DNA of 64,000 nucleotides from Bittarella massiliensis (ex Durand et al. 2017) (GCF_001486165.1 NZ_LN908977.1:996177-1060176), one strand, 5' to 3'. Shown: positions 7,659 to 16,612, counted from the first letter of the stretch. Numbers and translations: made by a program. The notes: generated by a model from the sequence alone, not told the origin.

Positions 7659-7664
7659 ATTATA
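7659..7664 (-). promoter_or_regulatory. -10 box for the apt-like gene
   Basis: Perfect TATAAT on minus; the -35 region (TTTATT at 17 bases) is poor. Confidence 0.4.
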
Positions 7665-7697
7665 GCACAACTTCCCCCGCAATAAAGGGGAAACGCC

Positions 7698-7724
7698 AAA
7701 AAAGGGGCGAAAAATTTTGCCCCG
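7698..7724 (-). terminator. Terminator of the peptidase C26 gene
   Basis: On minus, GGGGC/GCCCC with an A/T-rich inner stem, followed by TTTTTT, directly after the stop at 7726. Confidence 0.7.
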
Positions 7725-7725
7725 C

Positions 7726-8472
7726 CTACTCCTGTTCCCCGCCGCCGCAGGTCTCGACCAGCAGCCGGAAGACAGCCAACATGTCCCCCCGGGTGGCGGA
7801 GAGCATCTCCGGGTGAAACTGCAGCCCCAGGGCAAAGGAGCCGCCCTGGCGCTCGATGGCCTCCACCACCCCGTCCTTGGCGGTGGCGGCGGTGAGAAAG
7901 CCCTCGGCCACCCGGTCGATGGCCTGGTGGTGCAGCGAGTTGACCTGCGCCGTCTCCCCCAAAATGGGGGCCAGCACCGACTGGCTGTCCACGCTCACCG
8001 TGTGGCTGGCCTGGGTGGGGTGGCTAGGCTGCAGGTGCTGCACGAAGGAGGAGGAGAGGCTGGGCAGGTCCTGGTGGAGGGTGCCGCCGCAGACCACGTT
8101 GAGGATCTGGCAGCCCCGGCAGATGCCCAGGATGGGCAGTTCCGCCTGCAGCGCCAGCTTGCAGACATACATGTCAAAGCGGTCGCGCCGGTCGGAGACG
8201 GCGGTGAGGTTTTGGTGGGGTTCCTGCCCGTAGAGCAGGGGGTTCACGTCGTGCCCGCCGGTGAGCACCACCCCGTCGCAGAGCTCCAGCTGGGCCTGCA
8301 CCACCGCCCGGTCGCCGGTGATGGGAAGCAGGATCGGCACACCTCCCGCCCGCTGGACGGCGGCGATGTACTCCTCGTGCACATAGTCGCTGCTGCAGCC
8401 GAAGAACACCGGGTCGTCGTGCACGGTGGTGCCCGCGGTGATGCCGATCACTGGTTTTTTCATACGAATCAC
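7726..8472 (-). CDS. Gamma-glutamyl-gamma-aminobutyrate hydrolase family (peptidase C26)
   Basis: Class I glutamine-amidotransferase fold hydrolase of 248 residues that cleaves gamma-glutamyl amides such as gamma-glutamyl-GABA (PuuD family). The nucleophile elbow is GICRGCQ near residue 117, with Cys as catalytic residue, and the partner His and Glu are in LQFHPEM near residue 217. GITAG at the N-terminus and GVVLTGGHDVNP near 70 are family features. It is monocistronic, with its own terminator. Upstream AT-rich sequence at 8473-8600 contains several TATACT/TACAAT-like boxes. Physiological substrate unknown, since no other putrescine genes are nearby. Confidence 0.88.
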   Translation of the reverse strand: MIRMKKPVIGITAGTTVHDDPVFFGCSSDYVHEEYIAAVQRAGGVPILLPITGDRAVVQAQLELCDGVVLTGGHDVNPLLYGQEPHQNLTAVSDRRDRFDMYVCKLALQAELPILGICRGCQILNVVCGGTLHQDLPSLSSSFVQHLQPSHPTQASHTVSVDSQSVLAPILGETAQVNSLHHQAIDRVAEGFLTAATAKDGVVEAIERQGGSFALGLQFHPEMLSATRGDMLAVFRLLVETCGGGEQE

Positions 8473-8729
8473 TACCTTTTACATATTGGCGCTTTGCCTG
8501 CAATCAGTATACCAAAAAACACAAAAAACAGCCAGTGCCCAGGCTCATTTTCTACCATTGTATCAGTTTTTTCCCCTGTTCAGGTGCAGATTGCCGGACG
8601 ACCCCTCCCCAGCCTGTATAAAGCTACTTGCCTTTACAGTGCTTGCCGTCCATTCCGCAGCCGTCCCCCAGGGAAAAATCCCCCCCTCCTCCCTCCAAAA
8701 GGCCCTGCCGCTCCCGACCCGGCCGCCTT

Positions 8730-9045
8730 CCCCGCCCAGGCAGGCCGTGTCCGGAAGGCAGCGCTAACGCTGCTCCCGTCCCGACTGTCTCCCCGCCCAG
8801 GTGGGCCGTGTCCGGAAGGACAACGCCGCCATCTGCTTCCATCCCGACCGTCTCTCCTGCCCAGACGGGCCGCCCGGAAGGGCAGCGCCTTCATCCACTC
8901 CCATCCTAGCCGTCTCCCCGCCCAGGCAAGCCGTGTCCGAAAGAACAGCACCGCCACCCGCTCCCACCCCAGCCGTCTCCCCGCCCAGATGGGCCGTGTC
9001 CGAAAGGGCAGCACCGCCACCCGCTCCCCGCGTCTCCCCCCTTGC
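8730..9045. repeat. Five tandem ~63-bp repeats
   Basis: Units start at about 8730, 8791, 8854, 8916 and 8979 with the shared core CCCCGCCCAGGNNGGCCGTGTCCG and a variable second half. The fifth unit decays into 9030-9045. They fill the gap between the YibE/F terminator and the upstream region of the C26 gene. No ribosome site or conserved frame is seen. Confidence 0.8.
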
Positions 9046-9057
9046 CGGCAGCCCCCT

Positions 9058-9113
9058 GAAAAAGAAGGAGGGGCGGCGGTCCCGGTGCCCTCCGCACCAG
9101 AGCTGCCGCCCCT
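9058..9113 (-). terminator. Terminator of yibE/F-like gene
   Basis: On minus, AGGGGCGGC pairs with GCCGCCCCT around an inner GGTGC/GCACC hairpin and is followed by CCTTCTTTTT. It is about 85 bases after the stop codon. Confidence 0.7.
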
Positions 9114-9196
9114 TGGCCGCTTCTCCCGTTTGGTCCCACCCGCGCCGCGGCAGCCTGTCCGCCGGGGCGCGTCGAAACGTGTAAAGTCCATCCCCT

Positions 9197-10414
9197 TTAT
9201 AGGTTGGGCAGGTCCTCCCAACTGGGCTTCCGGGGCGCCTCCTCGGCTTTATGGGAGCCGTCCTCCCCCTCTCCTCCCCGGTGGCCGTAGAGCAGCCCGC
9301 AGATCAGGGAGGTGGCGGGGATGGTCAGGAGGATGCCGAAGCTGCCCACCAGCGCCTGCAGGATCTCCACCACGATCATCTCCCGGTTGAGGATGTAGAG
9401 CAGGGAGTCGTTGTAGGCAAAGAGGAGGAGCACCACCGACAGGGAGCTGCCGATGTAGGCCAGCACCAGGGTGTTGGCCATGGTGCCCAGGATGTCCCGC
9501 CCGATGGTGTAGCCCGAGCGCACCAGGCTGTGAAAACTCGAGTTGGGCAGCTTCCGCTTGATTTCGTAGAGGGAGGCGGCGATGTCCACCGCCACGTCCA
9601 TGATGGCCCCCACCGCGCCGATGATGATGGCCCCAAAGATGATGGCCTTCAGATCCAGCGGCTTCTCCCCGTTGAGGTACATCAAAAACATCGAGTTCTC
9701 GTCCACCATCCCCGTCAGGCGGATGATCTTGTCCATCCCAAAGGTCAGCAGCCCGGTGATCAGCACCCCCGCCGCGCAGCCCAGCCCGGCGGCCAGGCTC
9801 TTACGGCCCGGCCCGTTGACGATGAGCAGGGTCATCACCACGATGAAGGCGCAGACCAAAATGGCCCAGAGGTAGACGTTTTGGCCCGAGAGGATGGCGG
9901 GCACAAAGACCGCGAAGATGGCGGCGATGGTAAAGCCCAGGGAGAGGATGGTGTTGACCCCCTTGGCCCGCCCAAAGGCAAAGAGCACCAGGCAGAACGC
10001 CACTCCCAGCCAAATCAGGGCGTCGCTGCGCACCCGCTCGGCCCAGATCCAGTCGGTGTCGGCCTGCTCGTCGGGGTTGTGGGTCAGCAGCACCTTGTCC
10101 CCCGCCTGCACCTGGTCGGGCTGCCCACCCATGAGGGGGTCGAGCTGCTGCTTGGCAAAGAGCACCTGCCCCTTGCGCGCCCCGGCGAGCACCTCCCCTT
10201 TAAAGTAGGTGCTGTCCTGGGTGGTCTGGGTGATCCCGTCGATGACCACCTGGCTGGGCACCCGGGCGGTGATTTCCACCACCCGCACCTTCACCGTCTC
10301 GGCGGCGGTCCCATCGCCCTGCAGCGCCAGGCCCTCGGTGGCGATCTTGTTGCCGCCCCAGAGCAGCAGCACCGAGCAGAGCACCGTCAACAGGTAGATC
10401 AGTTTCTGCTTCAC
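9197..10414 (-). CDS. YibE/F family membrane protein
   Basis: A 405-residue integral membrane protein. An N-terminal signal-like helix (KLIYLLTVLCSVLLLWGG) is followed by an extracytoplasmic beta-rich segment of about 100 residues (MGGQPDQVQAGDKVLL) and then about seven hydrophobic helices. The conserved central block IIFGAIIIGAVGAIMDVAVD with downstream SGYTIGRDILGTMANTLVLAY identifies the YibE/F family (PF07907). The family's role is not established; some members are proposed transporters. The gene is alone between a good promoter and a terminator. The charged C-terminus is poorly conserved. Confidence 0.88.
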   Translation of the reverse strand: MKQKLIYLLTVLCSVLLLWGGNKIATEGLALQGDGTAAETVKVRVVEITARVPSQVVIDGITQTTQDSTYFKGEVLAGARKGQVLFAKQQLDPLMGGQPDQVQAGDKVLLTHNPDEQADTDWIWAERVRSDALIWLGVAFCLVLFAFGRAKGVNTILSLGFTIAAIFAVFVPAILSGQNVYLWAILVCAFIVVMTLLIVNGPGRKSLAAGLGCAAGVLITGLLTFGMDKIIRLTGMVDENSMFLMYLNGEKPLDLKAIIFGAIIIGAVGAIMDVAVDIAASLYEIKRKLPNSSFHSLVRSGYTIGRDILGTMANTLVLAYIGSSLSVVLLLFAYNDSLLYILNREMIVVEILQALVGSFGILLTIPATSLICGLLYGHRGGEGEDGSHKAEEAPRKPSWEDLPNL

Positions 10415-10466
10415 GCGTCCGTCCTCCCTCTCTTCCGTCCGCCCCTGTGGCGGGCAATATTGTACC

Positions 10467-10496
10467 AGTATACCGTCCCGCCGCCGCCCTCGTCAA
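10467..10496 (-). promoter_or_regulatory. Promoter of the YibE/F gene
   Basis: On minus, TTGACG (10491-10496), 18-base spacer, TATACT (10467-10472), about 50 bases before the start codon. Confidence 0.6.
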
Positions 10497-10531
10497 CCGC
10501 CGGGCAATGTCAAATTTCCCCGCCGGGCAGC

Positions 10532-10555
10532 AAAAAAGGGGGCCATTTCGCCCCC
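10532..10555 (-). terminator. Terminator far downstream of the DUF3825 gene
   Basis: On minus, GGGGGC/GCCCCC with loop GAAATG followed by TTTTTTG. The nearest upstream minus-strand gene ends about 660 bases away at 11212, and no hairpin with a T run lies between. Confidence 0.7.
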
Positions 10556-11211
10556 TCTCCCGCCGCCATCTAGGGGGCGGGCCGCCGTCCCGCCCACACA
10601 CACGACTGCCGCAAGCGGGTGTCCCCCTATTCCCCGTCCAGGCAGCTCTCCCCCTCGCTGAAACGCCGGAACGGCGACCTCCACCGCCCGTTTCCAAATG
10701 GCAAAGGACCAGCAGTGCGCGCGGCCCCCACTGTGAGGGCGGGCCCTCTGTGGGAAAACGTCAAAGCAACCCGGGAGAGGGGCCTCAAAAGGGCGCTCTC
10801 CCCCTTCCCGTCCCCCCTCATTCCTCCGGCAGTAGGAGGGGGAAGACCGGCAAAGCGATGCGCCCATCTCCCAGGCAAAAGGCCCTCTGCGGGGAATATC
10901 TCCCCCGCAGAGGGCGTCCGCAGAGGCGCAGAGAGGGTCCGGCCGCCGGACCCGACCGGGCTTTCTTTCAGAGGAGCCGCTCCAAGGCACAGCCGCTCCG
11001 CTCTCCTCGGATACTACTGCAAGCGCCTCCCTCAACAGCGCGCCGCCGTACCCGGCGACAAACAGCAGCCCGCGCCAGACAAAGCGCCCCCTCCGCGAGA
11101 ACGCCCCGCAGAAGGGCCGGGGCACCGCCCCCCAAAAGCCCTCTTTGCCTTCCCCCGCAGCCAGCCAGCCACCCCGGCGGGCCATCCGCCCGCGCCGGCC
11201 TCTCTGCCGGC
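10556..11211. other. Gene-free spacer, possible long 3' leader-out of the DUF3825 transcript
   Basis: C-rich on plus, with no gene or tandem repeat that I can support. A short inverted repeat GATATTCCCCGC... is surrounded by duplicated CCTCTGCGGG motifs near 10890-10925. If the terminator at 10532 is the functional one, this stretch is transcribed as an untranslated tail. Confidence 0.5.
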
Positions 11212-13095
11212 CTAGTCCTCCTCCCCTGCGGCCGCGGCGGCGCTGGTGTCCAGCCAGTCGCTGTCGGGCCGGCAGAGGAGCCGGGCGTCGATATAGGCCT
11301 CCCGCAGGGGGAGGATGGTCTGTCCCTGGTAGTTGCCCGACTGGGTCAACTCCACCACCAGCGCCACGTCCACCCGGTCGTCGCGCAGCAGGGCCAGGGG
11401 GAGCATCAAACTCATCACATTGCGGGTGGGGAAGAAGCAGGGCAGGGCGGTCTTGAAGTTCCACCGCACCCGCTTCTTGGCCAGTTCCACCGCCTCGTCC
11501 ACCCGGCTGCAGATGCGGCGAAAGTGCTTGTCGCCGCTGTCCAAAAAGGCCCGCAGCCGGTCGTAAAGGGCCTTTTGCTCCCCGGGGCGGCCCTCCCGCA
11601 GTTCGCAAAGCACCGGGCGCATCTCCCCGCTGTCGTAGAGCACCTCCTCCAAAAAGTCCAGGGGGAGGCGGTTGACGTTGTCCACAATGATGTGGTGGCG
11701 GTCGAGGATCAGCTCCCGCTCCAGGTCGTAGAGCAGGTCCTCCTTGCGGCGGAAGTAGCTGGCCGCCTGGGGCAGGGGGTTGAAGCTGTCCACCAGCCGC
11801 TTGCCCGCCCCCCGCGAACCGGCGGTACAGAAGCAGTCAAAGGCCCAGGGGGTCTTTTCCGGCTGGGCGTTGGGGAGGAAACAGGCGTAGATCTCCTCGT
11901 AGGTGTGGTCCACCAGCCCGGTGTTGAAGGCCGCGAACTCCCGCCGCCCCTCCCGCTCGAGGATGCAGACCTTCCCCTCCTGCTTGAGGCGGTAGAAGGT
12001 GTACTTGATGTAGCGCACCAAAATGGAGTAGTCGTCGGCGTTGTCCCGCGAAAAGCTCCAGCGCTCGGGCAGGGCCATCTGGGCCAGGGTGCGCAGGAAC
12101 TCGGTCATGTTCCCCAGGTAGGCGAACTTGCCCAGCTCGTCCCCGGGGCGGCTGTTGTCCCGGTCGTAGCCCACCCAGTTGACATACCAGCCGTAGCTGC
12201 CGCCGGGGCTGGCCTCTTTGAAGGAGGCGACCACCCCTTCGCCGGTGGTGCCGGTGAGGGTGGTGTCGAAAAACCAGGCGTCCCCCCGGCGCTCGATCCG
12301 GTCGTCCCGGTAGGCCGCCCGGTACCCCTCCATCAGCTGGGCGGTCTGCTGGTGGCTCAAATAGCCGCCCCGCAGGCCGGTGAGCAGGTAGTTGGCGTTC
12401 TGCACCGCCGCCTTGGTGAGGAAGATGTTCCCCTCCATCCCCTCGGGAATGGGGCGCTCTCTCCCGCCGCCCGGGGGTGTCTCCTCGGGGGCGGGCGCAG
12501 GCTCCTTCGGCCCGGCAGGGGCCGCCGGCGCGCCCTGCGCCCCCTCCCCCTCGTACCGGGGACAGGGGCGCAGCACCACCTCTACCACCGGCGGGTCGAA
12601 CTCCTCCCGGGTCAGCAGCTGGGCAAACTCCTCCAACTGCTCAAAGGCGGTCTTCATCTTGTACACCCCTAAGCTGACCTTGGTGTACCCGGCGGCAATC
12701 AAATCGCTGCTGGCCTGGGCCAGGGGGATGGGCTCCCCAAAGGGGTGCAGCCCCGTCAGCAGCCGGTAGATCTCCCCCCGCACCTCCTCCGAGAGGGCGG
12801 CCGCCTCGGGCCGCAGCTCCCCGCCGATGCGGTATTTCAGGTAACAGGGCCGGTCCCGGGCCGGGTTGCTGTTTTTCACCAGCAAGATCTCCACCCCGCC
12901 GTCCAGGGAAAAGCCGAGGCCCTCCCCCTCCCGCCGCAGGGTACCGTCCGCCCGGGCGCCCTCGTAGGCTGCACAGAGCCGCTCGAAGAGGGTCCCCTCC
13001 TCTACCTGTAACCGCTTTGCCAGGGAGTGGACCACCCCCCGGTCGATCAGTTCTTCCAGTGGGCAGTCCTCCCACCGCATCTCCTCGCCGTCCAT
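11212..13095 (-). CDS. DUF3825 domain-containing protein
   Basis: A 627-residue cytoplasmic protein. Residues about 125-190 (PIPLAQASSDLIAAGYTK...MKTAFEQLEEFAQLL) resemble an OST-HTH/LOTUS-type winged helix, a putative RNA-binding module. A proline/alanine-rich linker follows, and the C-terminal half carries DUF3825 with the signature REFAAFNTGLVDHTYEEIYACF. The family has no proven function; its combination with LOTUS-like domains suggests RNA-linked regulation, which is inference. The start at 13095 has AAGGAG 7 bases upstream; an upstream in-frame start at 13143 is less likely. It is a single-gene unit with a good promoter and a distant terminator. Confidence 0.8.
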   Translation of the reverse strand: MDGEEMRWEDCPLEELIDRGVVHSLAKRLQVEEGTLFERLCAAYEGARADGTLRREGEGLGFSLDGGVEILLVKNSNPARDRPCYLKYRIGGELRPEAAALSEEVRGEIYRLLTGLHPFGEPIPLAQASSDLIAAGYTKVSLGVYKMKTAFEQLEEFAQLLTREEFDPPVVEVVLRPCPRYEGEGAQGAPAAPAGPKEPAPAPEETPPGGGRERPIPEGMEGNIFLTKAAVQNANYLLTGLRGGYLSHQQTAQLMEGYRAAYRDDRIERRGDAWFFDTTLTGTTGEGVVASFKEASPGGSYGWYVNWVGYDRDNSRPGDELGKFAYLGNMTEFLRTLAQMALPERWSFSRDNADDYSILVRYIKYTFYRLKQEGKVCILEREGRREFAAFNTGLVDHTYEEIYACFLPNAQPEKTPWAFDCFCTAGSRGAGKRLVDSFNPLPQAASYFRRKEDLLYDLERELILDRHHIIVDNVNRLPLDFLEEVLYDSGEMRPVLCELREGRPGEQKALYDRLRAFLDSGDKHFRRICSRVDEAVELAKKRVRWNFKTALPCFFPTRNVMSLMLPLALLRDDRVDVALVVELTQSGNYQGQTILPLREAYIDARLLCRPDSDWLDTSAAAAAGEED

Positions 13096-13152
13096 CCATC
13101 TGCTCCTTTGCCGCAAAATCGGCCGCCCGCCGGCGGCGCTCAAACTGGTCTT

Positions 13153-13181
13153 ATTGTACCATCATCCGCCGGCAGTGACAA
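13153..13181 (-). promoter_or_regulatory. Promoter of the DUF3825 gene
   Basis: On minus, TTGTCA (13176-13181), 17-base spacer, TACAAT (13153-13158), about 55 bases before the start codon. Confidence 0.65.
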
Positions 13182-13549
13182 GGCACAGCCCGTCCCGGCG
13201 GGGGGCGGGATAGAACCCCTTTTCCCGGCAAGCCGTTCCCCACCGCGCAGAGGGGCCGCCCCCTCTGCGGCCGGGCAAAAGGCCCCCTTTTTCCCAAAAG
13301 GGTCGTCCTTTCCCCCGCAGACCCGCACCCGCCGCCCCATTCGGTGGCCTCTCCCCCCAAAACGCCCCCTCCGCCCCAGGGCGTTGGAAGAAGGCCCCCC
13401 GCGCCGCAACCGCCCCTCGTCCAGCCCCCGCGCCAGTCTCCGCGCGCCCCCGCGCGCCCCGCAAAAATTGCCTGCCCCCTCCCCGCGCAGACACCCACGC
13501 CGCCGCTCTCCCCACCCACTGCCGGACTGCCCCTTCCCCCAAACCGAGC
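13182..13549. other. Gene-free C-rich spacer
   Basis: No gene, RNA or repeat recognised. C and A exceed G and T on plus; open frames are arginine/proline low-complexity only. Confidence 0.55.
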
Positions 13550-13586
13550 AAAAAAAGAGAGACGCGCCGCCCGCAGGCAGTGCGTC
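13550..13586 (-). terminator. Terminator of pdxST
   Basis: On minus, GACGC...GCGTC with inner GCC/GGC stem, then TCTCTTTTTTT, about 20 bases past the pdxT stop. Confidence 0.8.
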
Positions 13587-13604
13587 CCCCTTCCCGTTTC
13601 CCCC

Positions 13605-14180
13605 TCACAGCGAGAGGAAATAGCGATAAAAATCCAGGTCTCCAGTTAGTTCCGGGTGAAAGGCGGTGGCCAGCAGCCGCCCCTGGCGGGCCGCCGCGAT
13701 CTGTCCCCGCACCCGGCAGAGCACCTGGGCCCGCGGCCCCACCCGCTCGATCCAGGGGGCGCGGATGAAGACCAGCGCCCGCTCCTCGGGCCCCACCTCG
13801 GCAATCGCCTGGCGGGCGGTAAAGCTGTCCAACTGGCTGCCAAAGGCGTTTCGCCGCACGGCGATGTCCATCGCCCCCAGGTGGGGGTCCTCCCCCACCA
13901 CCTCGCCAGCCAGGAGGATGGCCCCGGCGCAGGTGCCCCAGGCGGGCATCCCCTCCGCCAACCGGCCCTTCAGCGGCTCCCAGAGACCGGCGCGCCGCAG
14001 CAGCCGGCTCTGGGCGGTGCTCTCCCCGCCGGGCAGGATCAGCGCCTCGGCCCGCGCCAGGTCGGCCGGGGTCTTGACCGGCAGGGGCCGCACCCCCTCC
14101 AGCCGCCCCAGGCAGGCCAGGTGCTCGGCAAAGGAGCCCTGCAGGGCCAGCACCCCGACGGTCCTCTCTCCTCCCGCCAT
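13605..14180 (-). CDS. pdxT: Pyridoxal 5'-phosphate synthase glutaminase subunit
   Basis: Glutaminase partner of PdxS. It releases ammonia from glutamine and channels it to PdxS for DXP-independent synthesis of vitamin B6 cofactor. The 191-residue protein begins with the family GVLALQGSFAEH, has the oxyanion motif ILPGGEST near residue 48, the nucleophile Cys in WGTCAGAILLA near 82, and the His/Glu pair in TAFHPELTGD near 172. It starts 1 base after the pdxS stop, so the two are translationally linked. GGGSTA... loop and length are normal. Confidence 0.95.
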   Translation of the reverse strand: MAGGERTVGVLALQGSFAEHLACLGRLEGVRPLPVKTPADLARAEALILPGGESTAQSRLLRRAGLWEPLKGRLAEGMPAWGTCAGAILLAGEVVGEDPHLGAMDIAVRRNAFGSQLDSFTARQAIAEVGPEERALVFIRAPWIERVGPRAQVLCRVRGQIAAARQGRLLATAFHPELTGDLDFYRYFLSL

Positions 14181-14181
14181 C

Positions 14182-15060
14182 CTACCAGCCCCGGTTCTCC
14201 ATCCGCTGGCTCTCGGGGATCTGGGAGATCTCCACGCCGCGGATGGCCTCCCCCAGATCGCGGGACACCTCGGCGATGATCTTGGGGTCGTTATAGTAGG
14301 TGGTGGCGGTGACGATGGCCTTGGCCCGCCGCTCCGGGTTCTCCGAGCGGAAGATGCCCGAGCCCACGAACACCCCTTCGCTGCCCAGCACCATCATCAG
14401 GGCCGCGTCGGCCGGGGTGGCCACCCCGCCGGCGGCAAAGTTGACCACCGGCAGCCGCCCCTCTTCGGCCACCTGGCAGACCAGCTCGTAGGGCGCGCCG
14501 ATCTCCTTGGCAAAGCTCATCCGCTCCTCTTTCGGCAGGGAGCACAGCCGGGCGATCTCCTCGCTCATGCAGCGCTGGTGGCGCACCGCCTCGACGATGT
14601 TGCCGGTGCCCGCCTCCCCCTTGGTGCGGATCATGGCCGCCCCCTCGCCGATGCGGCGCAGGGCCTCCCCCAGGTTGCGGGCGCCGCAGACAAAGGGCAC
14701 CGCAAAGGCCCGCTTGTCCAGGTGAAAGCGGTCGTCCGCCGGGGTGAGCACCTCGCTCTCGTCGATGAAGTCGATCTTCATGGCCTCCAGCACCCGGGCC
14801 TCCACAATGTGGCCGATGCGGGCCTTGGCCATCACCGGGATGGAGACGGCCGCCTGGATCTCGGCGATCATCTTGGGGTCGCTCATCCGGGCCACGCCCC
14901 CCTCCCGGCGGATGTCCGAGGGCACCCGCTCCAGGGCCATCACCGCCACCGCACCCGCCTCCTGGGCGATCTCCGCCTCCCGGGGGTTGGTCACGTCCAT
15001 GATCACCCCGCCCTTGAGCATCTGGGCCAGGTTCCGGTTCATCTGTTCGCGCTCTGTCAT
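14182..15060 (-). CDS. pdxS: Pyridoxal 5'-phosphate synthase subunit
   Basis: Synthase that assembles PLP from ribose 5-phosphate, glyceraldehyde 3-phosphate and ammonia as a dodecamer with PdxT. The 292-residue protein is highly conserved: [43 protein letters not shown] with the first catalytic lysine, and [16 protein letters not shown] in the phosphate-binding region. I start at 15060 (MTEREQM) because GAGAGGAG precedes it; an earlier in-frame start at 15123 lies in the promoter region. First gene of pdxST, divergent from the MocR-type regulator at 15181. Confidence 0.96.
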   Translation of the reverse strand: MTEREQMNRNLAQMLKGGVIMDVTNPREAEIAQEAGAVAVMALERVPSDIRREGGVARMSDPKMIAEIQAAVSIPVMAKARIGHIVEARVLEAMKIDFIDESEVLTPADDRFHLDKRAFAVPFVCGARNLGEALRRIGEGAAMIRTKGEAGTGNIVEAVRHQRCMSEEIARLCSLPKEERMSFAKEIGAPYELVCQVAEEGRLPVVNFAAGGVATPADAALMMVLGSEGVFVGSGIFRSENPERRAKAIVTATTYYNDPKIIAEVSRDLGEAIRGVEISQIPESQRMENRGW

Positions 15061-15099
15061 CTCACGCTCTCCTCTCGTCGCCCCCCAAGCGGGGGTTGC

Positions 15100-15178
15100 A
15101 TTTGGTATGGGGCCATTGTACAATCATACTGTTCCCTTGAAAATATACAATTTTATTATTTTTAGTAAGGACAGTTTG
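15100..15178. promoter_or_regulatory. Divergent pdxS / pdxR control region
   Basis: An AT-rich stretch of 120 bases separates the two genes. It holds the palindrome ATTGTACAAT (15115-15124) and a related ATATACAAT about 24 bases further on, plausible paired sites for the MocR regulator. For pdxS on minus, TTGTAT with TATGAT at 16 bases, or TTTTCA with TACAAT at 17 bases, are possible promoters. Assignment by pattern only. Confidence 0.55.
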
Positions 15179-15180
15179 CA

Positions 15181-16548
15181 ATGGAGAGTTTTGTTTTCGC
15201 AGTGGACCGCGCCAAGCCGGAGCCCCTCTACGCCCAGCTCACCGGGGCGGTGCGGCGGGCGGTGGCGGCCGGGCAGCTCCCCTCCGGGGCGCAGCTCCCC
15301 TCGATCCGCGCCCTCAGCGCCAGCTTGGAGGTCAGCAAGACCACGGTGGAGAGCGCCTACGCCCAGCTCCTGGCCGAGGGCTATATCGCCAGCCGCCCGG
15401 GCAGCGGCTACACCGTCTCCCCCCTGGGGGTGGTGCCCCCCCTCCACCCGTCCGGGGCCGCCGGGCCCGCCGCCGTCCCCGCCTCCCCCGTGCGCTACGA
15501 CTTTGCCGCCAGCGCGGTGGACGCCTCCCTCTTTGACCGCCGCCTCTGGAAGCGCTACCTGGGCCGGGCGCTGGAGACCCAGGCCGCCATGACCAGCTAC
15601 GGCGACAGCCAGGGGGAACCCGCCCTCCGCCGGGCCCTCTGCGAGTACACCCGCCGCTCCCGTGGGGCCGTCTGCACCCCCGAAAGCCTGGTGGTGGGGG
15701 CCGGGGTGCAGAGCCTGCTGCAGATTTTTTGCACCCTGCTGGGGCGGGACGGGCGGCCCATCGGGGTGGAGCACCCGGGCTTTTTGCAGGCCGAACAGGT
15801 CTTTTTCGACCACGGCTTCCCCGCCGAGCCCTTCTCCCTGGAAAAGCTCCTCGCCCGCCGGGAGAGCCCCTACCCCGCCATCTACCTGAACCCCTCCTCC
15901 CCCTACCGGGGCCGCCCCCTCGCCGCCGGGGAGAAGCTCCGCCTCCTGGCCTGGTGCCAGCAGACCGGCACCTACCTGTTGGAGGACGACTACAACGGCG
16001 AGTTCCGCTACGCCAAACAGCCGGTGCCCGCCCTGCAGGGGCTGGCCGAGAACGACCGGGTGGTCTACCTGGGCTCCTTCTCCCGGCTGCTGCTCCCCTC
16101 CATCCGCATCAGCTACATGGCCCTGCCCCAGCCCCTGCTGGCGCGCTACCTCCCCCTCAAGGGCCGCTACAACCCCAGTTGCTCCACTCTGGAGCAGTTG
16201 GCCCTGGCGGGGCTGATCGCCGACGGCCACCTGGCCCGCCAGATCGGGCGGATGCGCCGCCTCTACGCCGAGAAGAGCCGGCTGCTGCGCCAGTGCCTCG
16301 CCGCCTCCTTCGGCCCCCTCTGCCGCCCCGGCAGCTTTGCCAGCGCCCTCCAGCTCACCGCCCGGCTGGAGCTGGAGGAGAGCGCCGCCTCCCTCTGCCG
16401 CCGGGCCCTGGCCGCCGGGGTCAAGCTGCGCCCGGTGCCCCCCCTGACCCCAGGGGAGCGCCCCCAGGTGCTCTTCTCCATCTCCGCCATCCCCCGGGAG
16501 GAGATCGCCCCAGCGGTGGAGACCCTGCGGGCCTGTTGGCTGCCCTGA
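15181..16548 (+). CDS. pdxR: MocR/PdxR-type transcription regulator
   Basis: A 455-residue GntR-family regulator with N-terminal winged helix (PLYAQLTGAVRRAVAAGQLP, then LPSIRALSASLEVSKTTVESAYAQLLAEGYI) and a C-terminal fold-type I aminotransferase domain. The PLP-lysine region reads YLGSFSRLLLPSIRISYM, where the lysine of the usual GTFSKxLxPxLRxGY motif is Arg or Leu, so covalent PLP binding needs checking. EHPGFLQAEQVFFDHG and LLEDDYNGEFRY are family motifs. Divergence from pdxST fits a PLP-responsive activator. It uses the start at 15181; the -35/-10 sequence overlaps the putative operators. Confidence 0.85.
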   Translation: MESFVFAVDRAKPEPLYAQLTGAVRRAVAAGQLPSGAQLPSIRALSASLEVSKTTVESAYAQLLAEGYIASRPGSGYTVSPLGVVPPLHPSGAAGPAAVPASPVRYDFAASAVDASLFDRRLWKRYLGRALETQAAMTSYGDSQGEPALRRALCEYTRRSRGAVCTPESLVVGAGVQSLLQIFCTLLGRDGRPIGVEHPGFLQAEQVFFDHGFPAEPFSLEKLLARRESPYPAIYLNPSSPYRGRPLAAGEKLRLLAWCQQTGTYLLEDDYNGEFRYAKQPVPALQGLAENDRVVYLGSFSRLLLPSIRISYMALPQPLLARYLPLKGRYNPSCSTLEQLALAGLIADGHLARQIGRMRRLYAEKSRLLRQCLAASFGPLCRPGSFASALQLTARLELEESAASLCRRALAAGVKLRPVPPLTPGERPQVLFSISAIPREEIAPAVETLRACWLP

Positions 16549-16612
16549 ACGGTCCCCTTTTTCCCCCTCTCTCATAGGATGGGGGCAGCCATAGGAGAGA
16601 GGAGGCGTATAC

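Noticed and set aside
8730-9045. CRISPR-like appearance of the 63-bp repeats
   Set aside because: The conserved part is not separated by unique spacers of constant size, variable halves are related to each other, and no cas gene is present.
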